Source: Dehalococcoidia bacterium (lineage in GTDB: Bacteria; Chloroflexota; Dehalococcoidia; Lucifugimonadales; JAGWBF01). From it: DNA of 6,439 nucleotides. A program made the position numbers and the translations under genes. This document shows, one piece after another, positions 1-5,814 of this stretch. The notes below the pieces were generated by a model that saw only the letters and a list, made by a program, of their open reading frames with translations, had not been told where the DNA came from and ran no database searches. Location of the stretch: positions 1 through 6,439 of the forward strand of contig JAGWBF010000086.1 in NCBI GenBank assembly GCA_021296025.1, written 5' to 3'. The stretch's first letter is position 1; each line of letters begins with the position of its first letter.

Positions 1-72
1 GCGCATACGGGATTCGAACCCGTGATCTCCGCCTTGAGAGGGCGGTGTCCTAGGCCGCTAGACGAATGCGCC
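1..72 (-). tRNA. tRNA-Glu (anticodon CTC), 3' end cut by window edge
   Basis: The minus strand folds as a complete cloverleaf. The acceptor 5' arm GGCGCAT (72-66) pairs with ATGCGC at the window edge. The D arm is GTC/GAC, the anticodon stem is CCGCC/GGCGG (45-41 with 33-29) and the 7-base loop is CTCTCAA. The T arm is ACGGG-TTCGAAT-CCCGT. The anticodon, complementary to plus-strand 36-38, is CTC, which reads GAG (Glu). The last acceptor base, the discriminator and any encoded CCA lie outside the window. The recombinase gene lies upstream on the same strand, 53 bp from the tRNA 5' end. This is not the usual arrangement, in which an integrase lies beyond the tRNA 3' end that serves as attB. 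Confidence 0.95.
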
Positions 73-125
73 CCGAGTTGGGTACAAGACGAACTGGAGG
101 TGAACACCTATATTAAACAGCAGGG

Positions 126-932
126 TCAAAATAGTTGCAACTGCGCGACGCCCAATCTCTTTAGGGGCCTGTAAACTCTGTGCTGTGCCTTTGCTCTTTC
201 TAGGTTATATGGCCTATAGACTTGGACCATCCTCATGCTGGTCCACCCGGCGATATCCCGTAGGCTGGACAGGTCTCCCTCCCACATTCGCATGAAGGTA
301 TGCCGCAATGCCTTGGTGGTTGCCTTCTTGCCAACGATCCCTACTTTGGCAAACGTTTTCTTAAGCGCAAGCAAGACACCCCTCCGTGTTAGCCAAGGCC
401 ATGGCAAGCTACTGCTTACTAGTCGACTTACCTCCGTTGAGATGGGCACCAGTCTCTGGCCGGTCTTGCCAGCGACGATCATGTAGTCCGGTCCGAGTGC
501 CTCCCTGTTAAGCGACAACGCCTCGCTGACCCTGATCCCGGTATCCAGGAGCAAAAGCAACATAGCTCTAATCTCGGTCCGCATATCTGGGATTGTGAGG
601 ACTATCCTTAGTTCTTTGACTGAAAGAGAAGGGTAGACCTTCCGGGCCAAGCGCGGCTTTTCCACAGCCGACATTGGACTGGCTGTTACATATCCTCGTT
701 TCAAGAGCAATCGGTAAAAGGCCCTTAACAAGCGAAAGTAGGTGTCCAGAGTTTCCGGGCTTCCTTCGAGATTGGCCAGAAACTCATCGATCTCTTCTGG
801 TTTATCGGGCAGTGCACCCGGGAAGTATCGTTCGAAGACTCTCAATCGGTAGTGGTAACCCTCGAAGGTTCGGGGGCTGACCCTGCCACGCCTGCCTGCC
901 TTGTATATATTGACCGCCTCAGATGTACGCAT
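126..932 (-). CDS. XerC/XerD-like tyrosine recombinase (phage-integrase family)
   Basis: This 268-aa protein should cut and rejoin DNA strands through a 3'-phosphotyrosine intermediate. Residues about 5-90 resemble the SAM-like core-binding domain (YHYRLRVFERYF, then an LDTYFRLLRAFYRLL helix). Residues about 100-255 form the catalytic domain: Arg I R134 in DTGIRVSEAL, the beta-hairpin Lys K156 in GKTGQR, Arg II R210 in KALRHTF and nucleophile Tyr Y239 in VQVYRPY. Two positions differ from the commonest pattern: the first His of HxxR is K207, and the His/Trp position is W230 (AGWTS). Both variants occur in the family, so activity is plausible. Full-length Xer proteins are about 300 aa, so this one is compact. 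The start is supported by GAGG at 943-940, 7 bases upstream. The protein ends exactly in QLQLF, a clamp-binding-like motif. GC looks lower than in dnaE2. The target site is unknown; it could be an integrase of a small or decayed element, or a chromosomal Xer paralogue. Confidence 0.9.
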   Translation of the reverse strand: MRTSEAVNIYKAGRRGRVSPRTFEGYHYRLRVFERYFPGALPDKPEEIDEFLANLEGSPETLDTYFRLLRAFYRLLLKRGYVTASPMSAVEKPRLARKVYPSLSVKELRIVLTIPDMRTEIRAMLLLLLDTGIRVSEALSLNREALGPDYMIVAGKTGQRLVPISTEVSRLVSSSLPWPWLTRRGVLLALKKTFAKVGIVGKKATTKALRHTFMRMWEGDLSSLRDIAGWTSMRMVQVYRPYNLERAKAQHRVYRPLKRLGVAQLQLF

Positions 933-939
933 GGGGTCG

Positions 940-943
940 CCTC
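940..943 (-). promoter_or_regulatory. Shine-Dalgarno for the recombinase gene
   Basis: GAGG on the minus strand ends 7 bases before the ATG at 932-930. This supports that start codon. I saw no convincing sigma70 promoter further upstream on this strand. Confidence 0.5.
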
Positions 944-1084
944 ATTGGAGATGAATGTAGAGATATCAGAGGACCTCGTTGTGGGAGTGACGACGGGAGA
1001 AGGGGAGTCATATTACCTTGAGGGCCACGAAAAGCCTGGGCAGGCCGACTCCTTCCGGCACCTAAAACCAGAGGGTCTTTAATA

Positions 1085-1113
1085 TTGACAAAAGTACGCA
1101 TGTTCTATATGCT
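1085..1113 (+). promoter_or_regulatory. sigma70-type promoter for imuB-dnaE2
   Basis: A perfect -35 TTGACA (1085-1090) is followed after 17 bases by TATGCT (1108-1113), a 4/6 match to the -10 consensus that keeps the conserved TA at the start and T at the end. The predicted transcription start is near 1120, giving a leader of about 38 bases before the imuB ATG at 1158. The spacer contains a LexA-like box, which suggests SOS control. No strong Shine-Dalgarno sequence precedes the ATG; only a weak CGAGA lies near 1147-1151. Confidence 0.6.
1093..1106 (+). promoter_or_regulatory. LexA-like operator (SOS box candidate)
   Basis: The sequence GTAC-GCAT-GTTC (1094-1105) differs by one base from the Gram-positive/Bacillus-type LexA core GAAC-N4-GTTC. 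The central four bases also fit the purine/pyrimidine preference. It lies between the -35 and -10 elements, where a bound repressor would block RNA polymerase. This placement, directly upstream of a mutasome operon that is SOS-controlled in other bacteria, is the main support. The left half-site is imperfect. Confidence 0.5.
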
Positions 1114-1157
1114 ATTTCCCCATCAGCCCTGTCAAACTCCGTCACCCGAGAACCCAT

Positions 1158-2603
1158 ATGAAGGTCGCCTGTCTGCTAATCACCCGTCTCCGGGCCAAGG
1201 TCGAGATACGGCGTCATCCCGGCCTCAAGAATATCCCTGCGATCATTCTGGAGCGCTCGGGGGGAAGGTCTCAGGTGGTCGATTCCACCCCCTCTGCCAC
1301 CGGTGTATTTCCAGGCATGGCCCTTGAGGAAGCCCTGGCCATCCGACCCGAGGCCCTCGTCCTCGAAGGCAATGAGTCACACTATCACAAGGTATTCGCC
1401 CGGGTGCTCACTTCCCTCCAGGAAATCAGCGACAGGGTTGAGGGATCGGAGCTGGGAACAGCCTATGTGCGCTTGGATGGCCTGGAGGCCGTCTACGGAG
1501 GCGAGGCCCGGCTGGTTAACAGCATCCTGACCGCCATTCCACGGGACCTGGCCCCGAGGGTCGGAGTAGCTGAAGCCAAGTTCCCCGCCTTCGTTGCCGC
1601 CAGAGTAAGCGAGCGATTAAGGGCTACCCGGGTCGCTGCTGATGCAGCGTCGTTCTTAGCCCGTCAAACCGTCGACCTGCTTCCGGTATCTGCCGACCTG
1701 AAGGCTGCTCTGCATGGATTCGGCCTGCATATCCTGGGGGACGTGGCCTCAATGACCGAGGCGTCACTGATTGACCGGTTCGGGGTCGAGGGCCGGAGGG
1801 CATGGCACCTCTCCCGTGGTATGGACGACAGCCCTATCGTACCCCTGGCCCACGCCGAGACCATAGTCGAATGCACCTCCCTGCCCTTCTCTTCTGCATC
1901 CTTGGCACTGCTCCTCACCGTGGTGGACACCCTCCTGGCGAGGTCCTTCTCCCGGCCCTCCATGCGGGGCCGGTACGCTGGCAAGGCCATCCTTGAGTGC
2001 ACCTTGGAGACGGGCCCGACCTGGTCACGGGCGTTCTCGTTCAAAGGGGGCGCCGGAAGCAGGGAGCGGGCCCTCTCGGTCATCAAGGCCCGGCTGGAAG
2101 AGGGCCACCCCACAGGACCTGTAGAGGAGGTGACTCTAACCCTGGACCACCTCACCGGGGAGTCGGGGACCCAGCTAGGACTGCTTCCCGAGGTCAGGGA
2201 GTCAGACAAGCGGCGGCTGGTAGAAGTGGACAGGGGTCTGCGGGTCAGCACTGGAGGAACTCCCGCCTTATATCGCATGGTCGGGGTAGCGCTCTGGCAC
2301 CCTGCGCCGGAGATGCGGGCACTGCTAGTCCCCGTCGACTCATCCAGTCGAGACCAGGTGAAACCCATATCTTCACCCATACCGGTTGTGGTGCGGGAGG
2401 GTCGGGACCGGCAGCCCGAGGCTATGCGCTGGGACAATCGATGGCGCTGGGTGTCCCGTATCGATGAGCAGTGGGGGTTCGATCTGTGGTGGATGTCTCG
2501 GCCGCTGACCCGCACCTACTACCGTGTAAGGGGTGAGGACGGTACGGAGACCACCCTGTTCCGGGACGAGAGGAACGGTTGCTGGTATCGGCAGGGCGCC
2601 TAG
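1158..2603 (+). CDS. imuB: ImuB, Y-family polymerase-like mutasome scaffold
   Basis: This 481-aa protein is the hub that links the error-prone polymerase DnaE2 to the beta clamp. Its fold follows Y-family polymerases. The N-terminal strand and VEIRRHPGLKNIP match the palm start, but L7 and T9 fall where catalytic Asp would be. Finger-region residues 48-70 include TGVFPGMALEEA. AYVRLDGLEAVYGG (102-114) is typical of ImuB and lacks the catalytic Asp-Glu pair. GVAEAKFPAFVAARVS (136-151) and an HhH-like thumb (about 174-222) follow. A little-finger-like region reaches about 335. QLGLL (339-343) sits where ImuB proteins carry their clamp-binding motif. Residues about 407-479, including WWMSRPLTRTYYRVRGEDG and the NGCWYRQG end, resemble DUF6504. 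It is first in an operon with dnaE2, 15 bases upstream and in the same frame. It should be non-catalytic. ImuB identity is firm because of the neighbour. Confidence 0.92.
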   Translation: MKVACLLITRLRAKVEIRRHPGLKNIPAIILERSGGRSQVVDSTPSATGVFPGMALEEALAIRPEALVLEGNESHYHKVFARVLTSLQEISDRVEGSELGTAYVRLDGLEAVYGGEARLVNSILTAIPRDLAPRVGVAEAKFPAFVAARVSERLRATRVAADAASFLARQTVDLLPVSADLKAALHGFGLHILGDVASMTEASLIDRFGVEGRRAWHLSRGMDDSPIVPLAHAETIVECTSLPFSSASLALLLTVVDTLLARSFSRPSMRGRYAGKAILECTLETGPTWSRAFSFKGGAGSRERALSVIKARLEEGHPTGPVEEVTLTLDHLTGESGTQLGLLPEVRESDKRRLVEVDRGLRVSTGGTPALYRMVGVALWHPAPEMRALLVPVDSSSRDQVKPISSPIPVVVREGRDRQPEAMRWDNRWRWVSRIDEQWGFDLWWMSRPLTRTYYRVRGEDGTETTLFRDERNGCWYRQGA

Positions 2604-2618
2604 CCCCGACACAACGAC

Positions 2619-5600
2619 ATGACCTCTCCTTACACAGAGCTGCACCTCAAGAGCTTCTATTCTTTCGGGGTGGGTGCATCCCATACTCACGAGCTGTTGG
2701 CCCAGGCCAAGGACTTCGGTTACGGCTCCCTAGCCCTAACCGATACCAACCTGTGCGGGGCGTTGGAGTTTGCACGGCTATCCAGCAGCTTGGGCCTCCG
2801 GCCCATCACCGGAGGCGAGTTGACCCTCAAGGATGAGTCTCGGGTGGTATTGCTGGCGAAGAGCCGCCGGGGATATGCAAACCTCTCCCGGCTCTTCACC
2901 CTGGCCAACGCTGTGGATCGGAGGGAGCCCCGGCTAGACCCAGTGCACCTGTCGAACCACACCGAGGGACTTGTCCTTCTTTCAGGGGGGAGAGATGGGC
3001 CCACATCGAAGCTGCTGCTTGACGGCAGACGGGGAGAGGCCGGGGCCCTGCTGAAGGACTACTTGGAGTGGTTCGGCGCCGGCTCGGTGTACGTGGAACT
3101 GCAGCGGAACTTCCTGCAGGGGGACGCCGAGCTCACGAGGGCCTCGGTGGGGCTGGCAATGGACTTGAGTGTGCCCATCGTCGCCTCTAACGACGTCCAC
3201 TATCACCATCCCGAGCGGTACCGTCTCCAGAACGCCCTCGTCGCCGCCCGGTTCAACACCACCATGGAGCAGGCCCTTCCACACATAAGGCCCAACAACC
3301 AGCTCTCCCTCAAATCACCAACCCGGATGTGCAAATTGTTCGAGGACATCCCTGAAGCGATAGCCAACACCCTGAAGATCGCCCAGGCATGCCAGTTCAA
3401 CCTGGCCACGGACCTCGGCTACACACTCCCCGAGCCCGCGGTCCCCGCTAGCTACACTGCCGAGAGCTATCTGAGACGCCTCTGCTCCGAGGCCGCACTG
3501 CGCCGCTATGGGACCGTGACACCGGAGGTGGACGCCCGGCTGGATGAAGAGTTCCATCTGATCAGCCGGCACCAGCTGGCGGGATTCCTGCTCCTGTATC
3601 GGGAGATTGTCCTTCTCGCCCAGAAGATCATGGAGGAGAAGGGCCTCTCCCACCCGGAGACTCCGCTGGAGGAGAGGCCGCCGGGTCGGGGGCGGGGATC
3701 GTCGGTAGCGTTGCTGGTGGGATATCTCATCGGCATCAGCCACGTCGACCCCCTGCGCTGGGGCCTCACCCTGGAACGGTTCATACCCGAGGATATGACA
3801 ACCCTGCCGGATATCGACCTGGACTTCCCCCGAGCCCTGAGGGACGAGCTTATAGAGCGGGTGCACCGCCACTTCGGACCCGAGTTCGCCGTCTTGGCCG
3901 GGGCAGTATCCACCTACTCGGTTAAGGGAATCATCCAAGACCTTGGCAAAGCATTGGGGCTACCTAAAGAAGATTTGCGGATGCTGTCCAGGCAGCTCCA
4001 TACCCACGACGCCCATGACCTGAAGACTGAGATGTTGGAGTTGCCTGCCTTCAGGGCTAAGGTGGAGGCTCCCGGCTGGCGTGACCTGCTATCCCTGGCC
4101 CCCCAGCTGATGCACGCCCCCCGGAGCTTGGGCCAGCACGTGGGGGGCATGGTACTCAGCGACTCCCCCATACCGGAGATGGTGCCCATACGAGAGGGAG
4201 CCATCGAGGGGCGCTACATCATGGACTGGAACAAGGACAGCACCGCCGACGCGGGTTTCGCCAAGATCGACCTCCTTTCATTGTCGGTACTGGACCAGAT
4301 AGAGGAAGCCCTGGACCTGGTGGAGCACAAGGAGGGCCGCAGGCCCGATATCTCAGCTATAGACCCCGATGACCCCGCCGTCTACGAGATGTTGGGCCAG
4401 GGGAGGTCGAAGGGGGTGTTCCTGTTACAGTCCCCGGCCCAGCTGAAGATGGGCCAGCGGCTCAGGCCCCGCAACCTGCTGGACCTGGCCTACCAGGTAG
4501 CCCTCATCAGGCCGGGGGTCGGGGTGCAGGGGAGCGCTGTGTCCAAGTTCGTGGACCGGTACCGGCACGGGGCTCAGTGGGACTACGACCATCCGCTGGA
4601 GCGTCGGGCGCTGGAGCGGGGGTGCGGGATAATAGTCTGGCAGGAGCAGGTGGTGCAGCTGATATCCGATGTGTCTGGGATGAGTACCTCAGAGGCCGAC
4701 GAGATACGTCGGGCCTTCGCCCGGCCCAACAGCGACCACCTGATAGCCATGCACCGGCGCCGGTTCCTGGAGGGGGCGCTCGCCAACGGCGTTCCCCAGG
4801 ATATTGGCAAGAACATCTTCAACAAGATCAACGGTCACTACATGTTCCCCGAGTCGCACTCCCATGCTTTCGCCGTCACCGCCTACCAGGCGGCGTGGCT
4901 AAAATGCCACCATCCCCTGGAGTTCTTCGTCGCCCTGATGAACAGCCAGCCAATGGGGTTCTATCCGGTGGAGACCATCAAGGAGGACGCCCGGAGGTTC
5001 GGAGTGCCCTTCGTCAACCCCTGCGTGAACCTCAGCGGGGTGACATGCAGTTCTCACAACGGCTCGGTTCTGCTGGGCTTAGGCAAGGTGAAAGACGTGG
5101 GAGAAGAGTCGGCGAAGCTCATTGTGGAGGAGAGGGACAGGCACGGCTTCTACACAGGGGCCGGGGCCCTGGTGCGAAGGACAGGACTCCGGCCCCAAAC
5201 GGTACACTCCCTGGTGATGGCCGGGGCCTTCGACGCAGTGACGGCCAACCGCAGGGAGGTATTGTGGGACGCCGGCCTACCTGTCCGGCCCCCGAGGAAC
5301 GGGCAGAGGGCTCTGCCAATTTCCACGGGAGACAACACTCCTGAGCTTGAGGACTTCACCGCCCACGAGAGGATGGCCGGGGAATATGCCGTCATGGGCA
5401 TCTACCCCAAGGGGCACATGATGGAGTTCGTGAGACCCACCCTCCCCTCCGATGTCCTGTCCGCATCCGCCATAGACAGCTTGCCCGAGGGTGAACAGGT
5501 CTTGGTTGCTGGCTGGCCCGTGGCTCGGCAGCACCCCAGGGGCATGGAGGGGACGGTGTTCGTGACCATCGAGGACGAGACGGGTGACGTGCAACTCATC

Positions 5601-5765
5601 GTCTGGCCACGGGTCTTCGCCCGGTACAAGAGGGAGCTGGGAAACCACGTGTTGCTGGCTGAGGGCGTGGTATCCCGACACGACGGCACTACCAACGTTA
5701 TGATGACCCGTGTGAAAACGTTGGATGTCGGGACCCGGATGCCCGACGCCCACGACTGGCATTGA
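2619..5765 (+). CDS. dnaE2: DnaE2/ImuC, error-prone DNA polymerase III alpha subunit
   Basis: This 1048-aa C-family polymerase carries out damage-induced mutagenesis and lesion bypass at stalled forks; family members are usually about 1050-1100 aa. The PHP domain spans about 5-270 (ELHLKSFYSF, LTDTNLCGALEF, ASNDVHYHHPE). GRGSSV (358-363) opens the palm. Catalytic aspartates are D400 and D402 in PDIDLDF and D551 in AKIDLLSL. The fingers contain GIIVWQEQVV and EADEIRRAFARP. PESHSHAFAVTAYQAAWLKCHHP (744-766) and NSQPMGFYPVE (776-785) are DnaE2 hallmarks separating it from replicative DnaE1. An HhH region (about 818-875) and an OB fold (about 958-1035) follow, and the protein ends HDWH. Several PHP metal ligands are replaced. 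The start is placed by the family N-terminus. No Shine-Dalgarno is visible, so translation is probably coupled to imuB. It lacks an obvious clamp motif and is expected to depend on ImuB. Confidence 0.96.
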   Translation: MTSPYTELHLKSFYSFGVGASHTHELLAQAKDFGYGSLALTDTNLCGALEFARLSSSLGLRPITGGELTLKDESRVVLLAKSRRGYANLSRLFTLANAVDRREPRLDPVHLSNHTEGLVLLSGGRDGPTSKLLLDGRRGEAGALLKDYLEWFGAGSVYVELQRNFLQGDAELTRASVGLAMDLSVPIVASNDVHYHHPERYRLQNALVAARFNTTMEQALPHIRPNNQLSLKSPTRMCKLFEDIPEAIANTLKIAQACQFNLATDLGYTLPEPAVPASYTAESYLRRLCSEAALRRYGTVTPEVDARLDEEFHLISRHQLAGFLLLYREIVLLAQKIMEEKGLSHPETPLEERPPGRGRGSSVALLVGYLIGISHVDPLRWGLTLERFIPEDMTTLPDIDLDFPRALRDELIERVHRHFGPEFAVLAGAVSTYSVKGIIQDLGKALGLPKEDLRMLSRQLHTHDAHDLKTEMLELPAFRAKVEAPGWRDLLSLAPQLMHAPRSLGQHVGGMVLSDSPIPEMVPIREGAIEGRYIMDWNKDSTADAGFAKIDLLSLSVLDQIEEALDLVEHKEGRRPDISAIDPDDPAVYEMLGQGRSKGVFLLQSPAQLKMGQRLRPRNLLDLAYQVALIRPGVGVQGSAVSKFVDRYRHGAQWDYDHPLERRALERGCGIIVWQEQVVQLISDVSGMSTSEADEIRRAFARPNSDHLIAMHRRRFLEGALANGVPQDIGKNIFNKINGHYMFPESHSHAFAVTAYQAAWLKCHHPLEFFVALMNSQPMGFYPVETIKEDARRFGVPFVNPCVNLSGVTCSSHNGSVLLGLGKVKDVGEESAKLIVEERDRHGFYTGAGALVRRTGLRPQTVHSLVMAGAFDAVTANRREVLWDAGLPVRPPRNGQRALPISTGDNTPELEDFTAHERMAGEYAVMGIYPKGHMMEFVRPTLPSDVLSASAIDSLPEGEQVLVAGWPVARQHPRGMEGTVFVTIEDETGDVQLIVWPRVFARYKRELGNHVLLAEGVVSRHDGTTNVMMTRVKTLDVGTRMPDAHDWH

Positions 5766-5791
5766 GATGTCGGCTCCGTCGATGGGATAAT
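5762..5791 (+). promoter_or_regulatory. candidate promoter for the SRAP gene
   Basis: TTGAGA (5762-5767, 5/6 match to -35) overlaps the dnaE2 stop codon. After 18 bases comes GATAAT (5786-5791, 5/6 match to -10), preceded by an extended -10 TGG (5783-5785). The predicted start of transcription, near 5798, falls at the GGAGG ribosome binding site. The SRAP gene could therefore be transcribed independently of, or in addition to, readthrough from imuB-dnaE2. No LexA-type box is visible here. Confidence 0.45.
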
Positions 5792-5801
5792 CTCATCGGA
5801 G
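5774..5801 (+). promoter_or_regulatory. hairpin that would cover the SRAP ribosome binding site
   Basis: The inner stem is GATGGG (5781-5786) with CTCATC (5792-5797), including one G-U pair, around the loop ATAAT. The outer stem is CTCC (5774-5777) with GGAG (5798-5801), with a 3-base bulge GTC. The outer 3' arm is most of the Shine-Dalgarno sequence. No T-run follows, so it is not a rho-independent terminator. Confidence 0.4.
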
Positions 5802-5802
5802 G
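5798..5802 (+). promoter_or_regulatory. Shine-Dalgarno for the SRAP gene
   Basis: GGAGG lies 12 bases before the ATG at 5815, slightly further than ideal. It is the only strong ribosome binding site preceding a plus-strand gene in the window. Confidence 0.6.
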
Positions 5803-5814
5803 CGAGACAGTCAC

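Noticed and set aside
98..109. Small inverted repeat AGGTG-AA-CACCT between the recombinase and the tRNA
   Set aside because: The arms are 5 bp with a 2-base centre and no T-run follows on either strand. It is not a convincing terminator or operator.
1029..1044. Minus-strand GCCT-GCCC-AGGC hairpin followed by TTTT
   Set aside because: The stem is only 4 bp and no upstream minus-strand gene needs a terminator here.
919..1101. Minus-strand 60-codon ORF in the intergenic region
   Set aside because: It overlaps the recombinase start and the imuB promoter and has a Pro/Arg-rich, featureless sequence. Its MRT start is explained by the repeated GTACGCATG word.
1664..2515. Long minus-strand open frame (283 codons) opposite imuB
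   Set aside because: It is Arg/Ser-rich with no recognisable motif and is fully antisense to a well-supported gene. Such frames are expected opposite GC-rich coding sequence.
3315..3938. Minus-strand open frame (207 codons) opposite dnaE2
   Set aside because: No domain, no start signals, and it is wholly inside a clear DnaE2 coding region.
4577..5344. Plus-strand open frame (255 codons) within dnaE2
   Set aside because: It is an out-of-frame shadow with a low-complexity Gly/Arg/Pro composition, and the DnaE2 frame is continuous across it.
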